Positions 7,965-15,633 of a DNA stretch of 64,000 nt are shown here, piece after piece. Position 1 is the first letter of the stretch; the number at the start of each line of letters is the position of its first letter. A program made the translations under genes and the position numbers. Below the pieces are notes generated by a model that was given only the letters and a program-made list of their open reading frames with translations, was not told the origin of the DNA and searched no databases. Location of the stretch: positions 248,001 through 312,000 of the forward strand of contig NZ_JALBGC010000003.1 of assembly GCF_022631375.1 (NCBI RefSeq), in the 5' to 3' direction. The stretch comes from Hymenobacter cyanobacteriorum. Its GTDB lineage: Bacteria > Bacteroidota > Bacteroidia > Cytophagales > Hymenobacteraceae.

Positions 7965-9797
7965 TTATTCGGCCAAAGCCATGGCGGCTTTTGGTGCGGC
8001 AACTACTGTGGCCGGGGCGGGCAGCCGGCGGGCCAGCGACACACTGAAAATGCCCCACTGGTCGCTCAACTGGTCGATTTTCTCGAAGCCGGCGGCCGTC
8101 ACCAACTCGTCCATTTCGGCCTGCACGCGGCGGCGCATCACCCAGGCCCGGCCTTCGCGGTGGCTGGTGAGCGAGCGGGCAATCATTTCGAGCTGCGGGT
8201 GCCAGGGCTGGTTGGTGTAGAGCAAGTAGCCGCCGGGCTCGACCGCCTCGGCCAGCCCGGCCAGCGACCTGCGCACCAGCTCGTTATCAGCAAACAACTC
8301 GTAGAGGCCCGACACCACGGCCAGCGTGGGGCGCGGCTCCAGCGCGGCCAGGCTGGCCTGGTCGAAGGCGTCGCCGGACTCGAACCGGGCCACGCCAGCC
8401 AGCCCTTTTTCGGCAATGAGGCGGCGGCCAGCGGCCACGTTGAGGTCGCTGTAGTCGCGCAGCAAAATGCGGTCGACCTGGCCGGGGCGCTGGCCCAGCG
8501 CCTCCAGCACGTAGCGGCCGTGGCCGGCGGCAATGTCGACGATGCGCACCGGCCGGCCGGCGGCCCGCAGCCGGTCGATGGCCTGGCCGATGAGGCGTTC
8601 GAGGTGGGTTTTGCGCACCCGGATGCCGCGCCAGCCGATGCTGTTCAGGTAAAACCCATCCACGAGGCGGCCGATGGGCGAGAAGCCCTGGCGGCGGTTG
8701 CGGTAAACGTAATCGAGCGTGCTGCCCGAGTCGAAGCCGGTGGCCAGGCTCTGTTTGATACCCGCCGAAAACCGGCCGCCTACCCGAATCCAGAAGCGGC
8801 TCATGGCCCAGTAGGCGCGGGCCAAGGCCGAGACGGCGGGCCGGCCCAGCGTGTCGAACTCCGTTTTGGTGAAGCCCTGCTGGTCGGCCGCGAGCAGGCC
8901 GGGCGTTGCCACAGGCGCAGCGAATACGCGCTTTATAAACCCGCGCACCAACGCCACGGCCCGGTCGCGGTCAAGCTCGCCCAGCGTGTCGTGGTAGAAG
9001 CCGTCGAGCACGTGCAATTCCTTCTGAGCGCTGCTTAGGTTGTCGTAGAAAGCCTGCTGCGGCTCGCGGTACACCACCTGGTCGTCGCCCGACACCAGCA
9101 CCTGCGTAGGCACGTGGATGGCGGCAGCATCGGCCACCACGCGGGCAGCAGCGGCGTCCACGTCGAGCAGCACGTTCACGGCAATGGGGCGGGTGATGAG
9201 CGGGTCGTGGGTATAGGATTTGATGCGGGCGGGGTCGTGGGTGAGCTGGGTGGGCTTCACATACGACTTCACGAAGAAATTGCCCCGCACCTGGTGCAGC
9301 AGTGCCAGCAGCTGGCGGGCGCCGGGCACAATGAGGTTGATTTTGAAAGCCGGAGCGGCCAGCACCATGCCCCGCAGGCGCGGCGCGTAGTCGTGCACCC
9401 AGGTAGCCACCGTCACCGCCCCAAAGCTCTGGCCGATGACGACGGTGTTTTCGGGCGTAATGCCGTGGGCCGTGCCCAGGTGGCGCACGAAGGCGTCCAC
9501 GTCCTTCACCAGCACGCCGAAGCTGGCGGCCGCGCCGCGCTCGCCCAGCGACTCGCCCAGGCCCCGGGCATCCCAGGCGAAAAAGTCGTAATCGGGCAGG
9601 TTTAGCTCGTCCACGAGGTGGGCCATGCGCCCACCGTGCTCGTGGCCGCGATGAAACAGCAGAATGGCCTTTTTCGACCCGGCCACGTGGCCGGCCGTGG
9701 TAGCGGCCGGCCAGTGGCGGTAGAACAGCGGCATGGCATCGGCCGAAGAGAAGTAGTGCTCGCCACAAGTGCGCGCGGTAGCATAAGCAGTGTCCAT
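7965..9797 (-). CDS. Alpha/beta hydrolase - SAM methyltransferase fusion (YnbC-like)
   Basis: The protein has 610 residues. Residues about 20-295 form a lysophospholipase/serine-aminopeptidase-like alpha/beta hydrolase: oxyanion region FHRGHEHGGR, nucleophile elbow GQSFGA with Ser124, probable acid in SGDDQ (about 238-239) and His269 in FYHD. Residues about 385-590 form a class I methyltransferase with motif I VDIAAGHGRYV at about 420-430. This is the architecture of E. coli YnbC. The hydrolase half could remove an acyl group from a lipid and the methyltransferase half could methylate a head group; neither substrate is visible. It lies between the acyltransferase and the phosphatase fusion in one minus-strand operon. 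Confidence 0.88.
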   Translation of the reverse strand: MDTAYATARTCGEHYFSSADAMPLFYRHWPAATTAGHVAGSKKAILLFHRGHEHGGRMAHLVDELNLPDYDFFAWDARGLGESLGERGAAASFGVLVKDVDAFVRHLGTAHGITPENTVVIGQSFGAVTVATWVHDYAPRLRGMVLAAPAFKINLIVPGARQLLALLHQVRGNFFVKSYVKPTQLTHDPARIKSYTHDPLITRPIAVNVLLDVDAAAARVVADAAAIHVPTQVLVSGDDQVVYREPQQAFYDNLSSAQKELHVLDGFYHDTLGELDRDRAVALVRGFIKRVFAAPVATPGLLAADQQGFTKTEFDTLGRPAVSALARAYWAMSRFWIRVGGRFSAGIKQSLATGFDSGSTLDYVYRNRRQGFSPIGRLVDGFYLNSIGWRGIRVRKTHLERLIGQAIDRLRAAGRPVRIVDIAAGHGRYVLEALGQRPGQVDRILLRDYSDLNVAAGRRLIAEKGLAGVARFESGDAFDQASLAALEPRPTLAVVSGLYELFADNELVRRSLAGLAEAVEPGGYLLYTNQPWHPQLEMIARSLTSHREGRAWVMRRRVQAEMDELVTAAGFEKIDQLSDQWGIFSVSLARRLPAPATVVAAPKAAMALAE

Positions 9798-9863
9798 GAG
9801 CTGGGGGGTTAGGAAATGGGAAAAAGGAAATGGGGAAAGGGGAAGCAGGAGAAGCGCCGGCAG

Positions 9864-10553
9864 CTAGTCGTCGGCGAGGGCGGGCGTGTGCACTTTGTGC
9901 TGCAGCCAGGTAAGCTGCTCGCGCAGGTGGTGCAGGAAATCGAGCTTGTCGGCACAGCCGTGCAGGGGCTGGCCCACGGCCACCTTCACGTAGAAGGGCA
10001 CCGGAATGAGCGTGCCCCGGGGCATGGCCTTGCCCAGGCCGTGCAGGTACACCGGTATCACGGGCACCTGGGGGAAGCGCCTGGCCAGGTGCCAGATGCC
10101 GGCCTTGAGTTCGGCCATTTCTTCGGGCGCGCCGCGGGTGCCTTCCGGAAAAATCACCAGCACCTTGCCGGCTTCGAGGGCGCGGTAGCAGTCGGCCAGC
10201 GGGTCGGGGCCGTCGGGGCAGAGGTGCAGGCTGCCGCGCACCACCGGAATAATGCCGATGACGTGCAGCGAGAACCATTTCAGCCAACGGTTCTGGCAGA
10301 AGTAGTCGGCCGCGGCGGCCGGCTGCACGCCCGGAATGCGTAGCAGCGGAAACAGCGAGAGCAGCGCCAGAATGTCGAGGTGGCTGTTGTGGTTGGCCGC
10401 GATGATGGCCGGCCCGCGGGTGGGCAGCCGCTCGCGGTGCCGCACATGAATGCCCAGCCACAGCCACACCACCGGGTAGGCCACGCACGTCACAAACAGG
10501 AGCCGCAGCGGGGTTTCGGCCCAGCGGCTGGCGGTATTCAGCAGCTTGCTCAT
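9864..10553 (-). CDS. 1-acyl-glycerol-3-phosphate acyltransferase (PlsC family)
   Basis: The protein has 229 residues. The PlsC acyltransferase motifs are present: block I NHNSHLD (HX4D, His55 to Asp60), block III FPEGTRG, and block IV with a conserved proline in VIPVYL. One or two hydrophobic N-terminal helices (about 17-34) anchor it in the inner membrane. It should acylate lysophosphatidate to phosphatidate, the substrate of the CdsA-like enzyme encoded immediately upstream. ATG 10553 is chosen; an upstream in-frame start at 10589 is not needed for the domain. E. coli ynbABCD has no such gene between ynbB and ynbC, so this is an addition to that layout. Confidence 0.9.
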   Translation of the reverse strand: MSKLLNTASRWAETPLRLLFVTCVAYPVVWLWLGIHVRHRERLPTRGPAIIAANHNSHLDILALLSLFPLLRIPGVQPAAAADYFCQNRWLKWFSLHVIGIIPVVRGSLHLCPDGPDPLADCYRALEAGKVLVIFPEGTRGAPEEMAELKAGIWHLARRFPQVPVIPVYLHGLGKAMPRGTLIPVPFYVKVAVGQPLHGCADKLDFLHHLREQLTWLQHKVHTPALADD

Positions 10554-10570
10554 GGCTATTGGCAGTGAGA

Positions 10571-10665
10571 TGGGAATACTGAGTAACAAGTATTGAGCAG
10601 CGAGACACCTATTTGACTATCTGACATCTAACTACTCAATACTTACTACACAATACCCTTAGTAA
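10571..10665. repeat. AT-rich degenerate inverted repeat inside the lipid operon
   Basis: GAGTAACAAGTATTGAG near 10580 is loosely complementary to CTCAATACTTACTA near 10632-10646, separated by a heptamer-like AT-rich stretch. It fills the 105 bp gap between the CdsA-like and PlsC genes, the widest gap in an otherwise tight operon, and resembles the heptamer-based hairpins at 43726, 49473 and 53302. Confidence 0.55.
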
Positions 10666-11591
10666 TAGAAGTAGTAGAGGAAGTGAAAAAACAGCGGGGC
10701 CGTATAAGTCAGCGAGTCGAGCCGGTCGAGGATGCCGCCGTGGCCGGGGAGCAGGCTGCCCGAGTCCTTCACGCCGATGTCGCGCTTGATGGCCGAAATC
10801 ACCACGTCGCCGGTGAAGCCGAAGGTGCTGATGAGCACACCCGCCAGCACGGCGTGCAGCGGCGAGAGCGGCGTGAACCAGGGGGCCAGCAGCCAGGCCA
10901 GCAGCGTGGTGGTGGCCACGCCGCCCAGCAGGCCTTCCACCGTTTTGTTGGGGCTCACGGTGGGGGCGGCTTTGTGCCGGCCCAGCCACTTGCCCCACAG
11001 GAACTGGGCCACGTCGTTGAGTTGCGTGAGCACCAGCAGGAAGAACACCAGCATCTCGCCACGCACGGGGCCGTGCGCGCCGGTGTGGGCCGGCAGCACC
11101 AGCAGGTAGGCCAGGTGGCTCAGGCTGAACACCGTCGTCATCAGCCCCCAATGAATGGTGCCCGCCGCGCGCAGAAACCCCTTGGTTTCGCCGGCGATGA
11201 CCATGCGCAGGGGCAGCAGCAAAAACACGTACACCGGAATGAAGATGATGAACATGCCGTACCAGCCGCGCCCTACCCACAGGTACTGCACCGGAATGGC
11301 CAGGTAGGCCAGCAGCAGCGCCCCGTTGTCGATGGGCCGGGTGGGAATCAGTGAGATGAATTCCTTGAAAGCCATGAAGCTCAGCAGGCCCAGCACCACC
11401 ACGGCCACCGTGCGGTTGATGCCCAGCGCCAGAAACAGCAGCCCCGCCAGCCACCACCACGTTTGGATGCGCAGCTTGAGCTCGCGAAAGTTGCGGCCGG
11501 GGCGGGCCCGCATCAGCCCGGCCAGTACACCCGACGCCGTGAGTAGCAGGCCCACAATGCCCCCAAAAGCGTAACTCAATACGTCGTTCAT
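10659..11591 (-). CDS. Phosphatidate cytidylyltransferase (CdsA family, YnbB-like)
   Basis: The 310-residue polytopic membrane protein has about eight hydrophobic helices. The CdsA signature is complete near the C-terminus: SAIKRDIGVKDSG followed by PGHGGILDRLD, and an upstream SPNKTVEG motif binds the nucleotide. It makes CDP-diacylglycerol from phosphatidate and CTP in the inner membrane. The start codon ATG 11591 is 7 bp from the stop of the CDP-alcohol phosphatidyltransferase gene, so the two are cotranscribed, as are E. coli ynbA and ynbB. It may be a dedicated rather than housekeeping CDP-diacylglycerol synthase. Confidence 0.92.
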   Translation of the reverse strand: MNDVLSYAFGGIVGLLLTASGVLAGLMRARPGRNFRELKLRIQTWWWLAGLLFLALGINRTVAVVVLGLLSFMAFKEFISLIPTRPIDNGALLLAYLAIPVQYLWVGRGWYGMFIIFIPVYVFLLLPLRMVIAGETKGFLRAAGTIHWGLMTTVFSLSHLAYLLVLPAHTGAHGPVRGEMLVFFLLVLTQLNDVAQFLWGKWLGRHKAAPTVSPNKTVEGLLGGVATTTLLAWLLAPWFTPLSPLHAVLAGVLISTFGFTGDVVISAIKRDIGVKDSGSLLPGHGGILDRLDSLTYTAPLFFHFLYYFYY

Positions 11592-11598
11592 GGCGAGG

Positions 11599-12216
11599 TT
11601 AAGCAGCTAAGGATGAAGCAGCCCGCAAAGCCCGACGGGCGCGGTTGCAAATGGTGAGGACGAGCAGGCCAGCCAGGGCCGCCATCACGTAGTCGAGGTA
11701 GGGGGCCACCGGCACGCCCAGGCCCAGCAGCAGCGCTACCGCACCAAAGGCCACCGCCCGGTCGCTTTTGCCGCAGGGGCCGTCGTAGCGGCGGCCGCCG
11801 CCCACCACCTGGCCCAGCACGCCCACAAACTCGCTCAGCCCGGCCAGAAATACCACCGCCAGCACCCCTAGGGCGTGCACGCCCGGCAGCAGGGCCAGCG
11901 GCGCGTAGAGGGCGGCATCGGCCACCACGTCGCCGGCCTCGTTTAGCAGCGCGCCGAGCTGGCTTTGCTGGCCATATTCGCGGGCCAGCAGGCCGTCGAT
12001 GGCATTCAGGGCCATGCGGGCCAGCAGGAAGGCCGGCAGCAGGCCCCAGGCCCAGCGGTTGGCCGGGTCGAGAGCCAGCCAAATACCGTAAGAGGCCGAG
12101 GCCAGCGCGGCTGCCACGGTTACGCTGTTGGCCGTGCAGCCGGCCCAATGAAAGAAGGCAGTAGCGGGCCGCAACAGCTGCTGAAACCGGGGCTTCAGGT
12201 CGTAGATGGAAGGCAT
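11599..12216 (-). CDS. CDP-alcohol phosphatidyltransferase family protein (YnbA-like)
   Basis: The 205-residue membrane protein carries a CDP-alcohol phosphatidyltransferase motif at residues 71-96 (NAIDGLLAR, then GALLNEAGD). Two of the four metal-binding Asp positions are Asn (Asn71 and Asn92). As I remember it, E. coli YnbA has the same substitutions, which supports orthology and suggests a family-specific active site. A GPCGKSDRA segment later in the chain is also shared with YnbA. It should transfer a phosphatidyl group from CDP-diacylglycerol to an unknown alcohol. ATG 12216 is preferred over an extension to 12348 because the extension would cross the promoter. It is the first gene of the operon. 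Confidence 0.88.
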   Translation of the reverse strand: MPSIYDLKPRFQQLLRPATAFFHWAGCTANSVTVAAALASASYGIWLALDPANRWAWGLLPAFLLARMALNAIDGLLAREYGQQSQLGALLNEAGDVVADAALYAPLALLPGVHALGVLAVVFLAGLSEFVGVLGQVVGGGRRYDGPCGKSDRAVAFGAVALLLGLGVPVAPYLDYVMAALAGLLVLTICNRARRALRAASSLAA

Positions 12217-12284
12217 GGGCGGGGACGTTTGGCGGATAGGCCCGGCCAGGTGCTGGCTTGCACCGAACCGGGTTGATATTGAGC

Positions 12285-12316
12285 CAAAGCTAGAAGTTGC
12301 CCATACGCCTTCGCAA
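12285..12316 (-). promoter_or_regulatory. Bacteroidota-type promoter of the lipid operon
   Basis: Read on the minus strand, TTG (plus-strand 12314-12316) and TAGCTTTG (plus-strand 12285-12292) are separated by 21 bp, matching the Bacteroidota -33 TTG / -7 TAnnTTTG consensus. The element lies about 70 bp upstream of the first operon gene. Confidence 0.6.
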
Positions 12317-12473
12317 TCCAGAAATTCGAGATTACGGACTTTATCCAATCAGACCAACCTATCCAAAAAACGCATTAGCATGGCGTATAAGGCAATAATC
12401 GAGTTTGCATCATCAGACTTTTCAGCCGCTGATATATCGTATTATTATGGTATCAAATCGCCTTACTCACCCC

Positions 12474-12528
12474 AAAAAGCAAGCAGCCGGCCCGCTCGCG
12501 TGATAGGCGAGGAAGCCGGCTGCTTGCT
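12474..12528 (-). terminator. Rho-independent terminator of the creatininase-family gene
   Basis: AGCAAGCAGCCGGC (12479-12492) pairs with GCCGGCTGCTTGCT (12515-12528). On the minus strand the stem is followed by a T-run (plus-strand A-run at 12474-12478). It lies about 110 bp after the stop at 12638. Confidence 0.75.
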
Positions 12529-12577
12529 GCACGGTGGCGATGTGGATAGGGTAATCGATGCAGGAGCATGCTCAGCC

Positions 12578-12611
12578 GTTCAACAACGGGCGGGGGCAAG
12601 CCACGCCCCTA
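12578..12611. repeat. Truncated copy of the GC-rich palindrome
   Basis: GGGCGGGGGCAAGCCACGCCCCTAC matches the right arm of the 85-88 bp palindromes at 18096, 33521 and 36884 with one change. The left arm is missing. Confidence 0.6.
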
Positions 12612-12637
12612 CGCTGTTCAACCAATTCAACCCGCTT

Positions 12638-13405
12638 CTACTCGTACAAATCCTGCGGGTCGGCGGCGGCCAGCTCCACCAGAAACTGTGCGATGTTGGT
12701 GGTCACGGCTTCCAGAAAAGCCGCGCCTTTTTCGGCCGTGGCGGCGGCCGGGTTGCCCACCCCGGTATCGGCCGATACCTGGCTCCACTCGCGTTGCGCC
12801 CAGGCCCAGCCCTCGCGCAGCGCCGCGATGCGGAAGCGCTTGGCCGCGCCGTCGCCGGCTTCGGCCAGAGGGCTTACCAGGTCGGGCACGAGGTGCATCA
12901 TTACGCTCGTTTCCAGTTCGTCGGCATGGTCGCCGGGAGCCGAAAAGAATTGGTTGCGGTCGGCCGCTTTAAACCAGTTCAGCGTGCTCAGAAACACGGT
13001 GGGGAAATCGGCCTGCAGCTCGCGCAGAATCTGGCGGAAGTCGTTGCCGCCGTGCCCGTTCAGAATTACCAGCTTCGGGATGCCCTGCCGCGCCAGCACC
13101 TGCACGAGGTCGCTGAGAATGGCCAGCTGGGTACTGGGGTTCAGGTTCATATCGAGCGTGATGTCGAGCTGGCCGGTGTTCACCCCAAATGGGATGCAGG
13201 GCAACACCACCACTTTCGCGCCTTGGGCCCAGGCTTTGCGCGCCGACTCGGCCGCTACGTAATCCGACTGAATATTGTCGGTGGCGTAGGGCAAGTGATA
13301 GTTGTGGGCCTCGGTGGCTCCCCAGGGCAGCACCACCACTTCGTAATTGGCTTCTCGCACGGTTTTCCAGGTGGTTTCGGCGAGGATGTAGGGACGGGAG
13401 GCCAT
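12638..13405 (-). CDS. Creatininase-family amidohydrolase
   Basis: The 255-residue protein is a typical creatininase-family metalloenzyme. The N-terminal metal-binding motif reads LPWGATEAHNYHLPYATD (Glu, His and Asp ligands), the glycine-rich loop is ILNGHGGN, and a DHADELETS motif near residue 180 carries the remaining ligands. Relatives hydrolyse cyclic or linear amides (creatinine, formamidopyrimidines, mycofactocin precursor); the substrate cannot be inferred here. ATG 13405 places the domain at the N-terminus; a longer frame to 13549 would overlap the tetR start and operator. It is transcribed divergently from the TetR gene and has its own terminator. Confidence 0.88.
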   Translation of the reverse strand: MASRPYILAETTWKTVREANYEVVVLPWGATEAHNYHLPYATDNIQSDYVAAESARKAWAQGAKVVVLPCIPFGVNTGQLDITLDMNLNPSTQLAILSDLVQVLARQGIPKLVILNGHGGNDFRQILRELQADFPTVFLSTLNWFKAADRNQFFSAPGDHADELETSVMMHLVPDLVSPLAEAGDGAAKRFRIAALREGWAWAQREWSQVSADTGVGNPAAATAEKGAAFLEAVTTNIAQFLVELAAADPQDLYE

Positions 13406-13523
13406 AGCGGGAGCAGTAAAGAGTGGTTTGGAAGCCGAAAAATAGCCTATTCGGAGCTTACGAGCTGAAGGTTGAACTGGATAAGGAAGACGGAAAATGA
13501 CAAATAAAAATCTTACCTTCGCC

Positions 13524-13539
13524 TTAACCAACTGGTTAA
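13524..13539. promoter_or_regulatory. Palindromic operator upstream of the tetR gene
   Basis: TTAACCAACTGGTTAA is a near-perfect 16 bp palindrome ending 3 bp before the TetR start codon. A TACCTTCG box (13515-13522), a possible -7 element, abuts it. A matching site lies at 14160-14175, so it is likely the autoregulatory operator. Confidence 0.75.
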
Positions 13540-13542
13540 ATA

Positions 13543-14142
13543 ATGGCAACGATTGATGCTCCGACCCGCGACCGAATTCTGACCATTGCCAGCGAGGTCT
13601 TCTACCAAAAAGGCCTCAGCGGGGCCCGAATGCAGGAAATTGCCGACCAGGCCGGCATCAACAAAGCCCTGCTGCACTACTACTTTAAAAGCAAGGAGCA
13701 GCTGTTCGACACGGTGTTTCAGCGGGCGCTGGGGGAGTTTCTGGGTGGCATCGGGCGGGTGCTGAACGGCGAGGTTCCGCTGCGAGCCAAGATTGAGCAA
13801 TACGTGGCCTACACTACCACCGCGCTGGCCGAAACGCCAGCCCTGGCCGCTTTCATCGTGCACGAGCTGCAACAGCACCCCGAGCGCCTCAGCGAACAGT
13901 TCGGCAGCGGTCAGGTGATTGATTTTGAGCAATTTCGGAAGCAGCTGGCGGCGGCGGGGCCGCAGTTTCAAACGCCCAATGCGGCCGAACATTTCTTCGC
14001 CAACATGGTGGCGCTGTGCGTGTACCCGGTGCTGGCCGCGCCGCTGCTGGCGCCGCTCATGCACCAAGCCGGGCCACAGTATCGCCGCTTTCTGCGCGAG
14101 CGGGCTACCCAGATTACGCAGTTGCTGCTGGGGCAGCTGTGA
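13543..14142 (+). CDS. TetR/AcrR-family transcriptional regulator
   Basis: The 199-residue protein has an N-terminal TetR helix-turn-helix at about residues 8-55 (RILTIASEVFYQKGLSGARM, INKALLHYYFKSKEQLF) and a C-terminal ligand-binding/dimer domain with the pattern of the AcrR-like group. A 16 bp palindrome sits directly upstream of the ATG and a second one directly downstream of the stop, in front of the next gene. It therefore probably represses itself and the HXXEE membrane protein. The effector is unknown. Confidence 0.92.
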   Translation: MATIDAPTRDRILTIASEVFYQKGLSGARMQEIADQAGINKALLHYYFKSKEQLFDTVFQRALGEFLGGIGRVLNGEVPLRAKIEQYVAYTTTALAETPALAAFIVHELQQHPERLSEQFGSGQVIDFEQFRKQLAAAGPQFQTPNAAEHFFANMVALCVYPVLAAPLLAPLMHQAGPQYRRFLRERATQITQLLLGQL

Positions 14143-14159
14143 GTTTTTTTATCCATTCC

Positions 14160-14175
14160 TTAACCAATTGGTTAA
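14160..14175. promoter_or_regulatory. Perfect palindromic operator upstream of the HXXEE gene
   Basis: TTAACCAATTGGTTAA is a perfect 16 bp palindrome, 17 bp before ATG 14193. It differs from the tetR operator by a single central base, so one regulator probably binds both. Confidence 0.75.
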
Positions 14176-14192
14176 TACAAAACCTGCTGAAC

Positions 14193-14867
14193 ATGACACC
14201 GAGTAAGCTCACGCAGCGCGCCAGCTTTGGCGGGGCGCTGGTCTTTCTGGCCGTGGCCATGCTGGCCGGCTACCGCAACATCGGCCTGCCGCCAGTGGTG
14301 ATTGTGGGCGGTTCGGGCGTGGCGGCGCTGCTGCTCTGGAGCCGCACCTACCTGAAGCGCCCTGCCGACCCTGCCCTCATTCTGCCGCTGTTTCTGCTGA
14401 CGGTGGCAGCCCTCGAAATCCACATGGTTGAGGAGTACCTCACCGGCTTCGGCCCGGCCATGAGCCGGCTGTTCGACATCAGCTGGACGGAACGGGGCTT
14501 CCTGCTGATTTTCGCATTTTTCGGCCCCATTCTGTACACGCTCACGGCGCTGGGGCTGTATTACCGGGTGCCCATCGCGGGGTTTATGGCGTGGTTTATC
14601 TTCATCGGGCCGGGCGTGGCCGAGTTCACGCACTTCATTTTTCCGGCGCTGCGGCCCGCCATTCAGCCCGAGCTGGCCCGCACCATTTCGGCGGTGGTGA
14701 GCAACGGCGGCTTCGTGGCCAACATGCCCAACTACTACTTCCGCATCACCGGACACTACTACTTTGCCGGCATGTGGACTGCTGCCCTGCCTATGCTGCC
14801 GGGCATCTACGCCATTGTGCGGCTGCTGCGAGCGCACCGGCAGGCAGCAACGGCCGGGCTCGGCTAG
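14193..14867 (+). CDS. HXXEE-domain integral membrane protein
   Basis: The protein has 224 residues with about six hydrophobic segments. The defining HxxEE motif is IHMVEEYL (His77, Glu80, Glu81), followed by further conserved-looking His positions in AEFTHFIFPA and RITGHYYFAG. The HXXEE family is an uncharacterised group of bacterial membrane proteins that may bind metal. It is encoded 50 bp after the TetR gene, with the palindromic operator in between, so it is likely part of a small regulon induced by the TetR ligand. ATG 14193. The end overlaps the convergent acetyltransferase gene by 4 bp. Confidence 0.8.
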   Translation: MTPSKLTQRASFGGALVFLAVAMLAGYRNIGLPPVVIVGGSGVAALLLWSRTYLKRPADPALILPLFLLTVAALEIHMVEEYLTGFGPAMSRLFDISWTERGFLLIFAFFGPILYTLTALGLYYRVPIAGFMAWFIFIGPGVAEFTHFIFPALRPAIQPELARTISAVVSNGGFVANMPNYYFRITGHYYFAGMWTAALPMLPGIYAIVRLLRAHRQAATAGLG

Positions 14868-15418
14868 CCGGCCGCGCCCGGCCGCTCCAGCAGCACGATG
14901 GGGGCGCCGTGGTAGATGCCGCGGGCGTACTCGTGGTAGCCAAATTTGGCCGCCAGCTTCAGCGATGGCTCGTTGCCGGGGTCGATGATGCACACCGTGC
15001 GCACCGGGCCGAAGTGGCTTTCGCCCCAGGCCAGCACGGCCGCCACGGCTTCGCTGGCGTAGCCCTGGCCGTGGATGGCGGGGTCCATCACCCAGCCGAT
15101 TTCGGGGGCGTCGCCCAGCGGCGGCTCAATGGCGCGCTTCAGGCGCAGGAAGCCCACGGCGCCCACAAACCGGCCGCTGGCTTTCTCCTCCACCGCCCAG
15201 AACCCGAAACCCATTATCACCCAGTGCCCGGCGCTGCGCAGCAGCAGCTTCCAGACTTCCTCGGCCGGCATGGGCTCGTTGCCGAAGTAGCGGTAGTAAG
15301 CCGGCTCCCGGCTGAAAGCAAACCAGCTGTCGAAATCCTCGGCCCGAAAGCCGCGCAGGCGCAGGCGGCTGGTTTCAAGTACCGGGGCAATGGGTTGGGT
15401 GATGGGTTGGTCCGACAT
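14864..15418 (-). CDS. GNAT-family N-acetyltransferase (RimJ/RimL-like)
   Basis: The 184-residue protein has the RimJ/RimL layout: LETSRLRLRGFRAEDFDSW at the N-terminus, the central strand GFWAVEEKASGRFVGAVGF, acetyl-CoA-binding motif A in PAIHGQGYASEAVAA, and NEPSLKLAAKFGY in the last helix. The acceptor is unknown; relatives acetylate ribosomal-protein N-termini or small molecules. ATG 15418 is preferred over an extension to 15532, which adds a hydrophobic stretch not seen in the family. Confidence 0.88.
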   Translation of the reverse strand: MSDQPITQPIAPVLETSRLRLRGFRAEDFDSWFAFSREPAYYRYFGNEPMPAEEVWKLLLRSAGHWVIMGFGFWAVEEKASGRFVGAVGFLRLKRAIEPPLGDAPEIGWVMDPAIHGQGYASEAVAAVLAWGESHFGPVRTVCIIDPGNEPSLKLAAKFGYHEYARGIYHGAPIVLLERPGAAG

Positions 15419-15573
15419 CAGTAGCAAAAGCCCATAGGCTTGGGTAAGGAGAAAGAAAACCGCAGCCGCAGCAGCGGGCAACTGCCAAAGCAGCAGTCGT
15501 AAATACCGGCGAAAGATATAGCGCGACTTCAATAAACGCCGCCCAACTACCCAACAGGATAAGCGCTAAAAAG

Positions 15574-15610
15574 AAAAAGGCCCCGGCGGCCATATGCCCC
15601 GGAGCCTTTT
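15574..15610 (-). terminator. Terminator downstream of the TPM-domain gene
   Basis: AAGGCCCCGG (15577-15586) pairs with CCCCGGAGCCTT (15597-15608) with a small bulge. On the minus strand the stem is followed by a T-run. It is 24 bp after the stop of the TPM gene. Confidence 0.75.
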
Positions 15611-15633
15611 CCATCTTGATTCAGCCCCAACGG

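Larger units (their letters stand above)
12217..12637. other. Gene-free intergenic stretch (421 bp)
   Basis: It holds the lipid-operon promoter, an AT-richer patch at about 12330-12475 with a short plus-strand open frame from ATG 12380 that runs into a terminator hairpin, that terminator, and a truncated copy of the GC-rich palindrome at 12578-12611. I see no supported gene. The short frame (starting MAYKAIIEF) could be a remnant but has no recognisable domain. Confidence 0.6.

Noticed and set aside
12380..12480. Short AT-rich frame starting MAYKAIIEF, vaguely reminiscent of a T6SS tube (TssD) N-terminus
   Set aside because: It runs straight into a terminator hairpin and has no conserved core; too little to call even a remnant.
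12206..13468. Long plus-strand open frame of 420 codons
   Set aside because: It lies antisense to the creatininase gene, crosses a terminator and carries no domain; it is a shadow of a GC-rich gene.
15375..15614. 79-codon hydrophobic frame upstream of the acetyltransferase
   Set aside because: Its start lies inside the terminator stem of the TPM gene and the rest overlaps the acetyltransferase in another frame.
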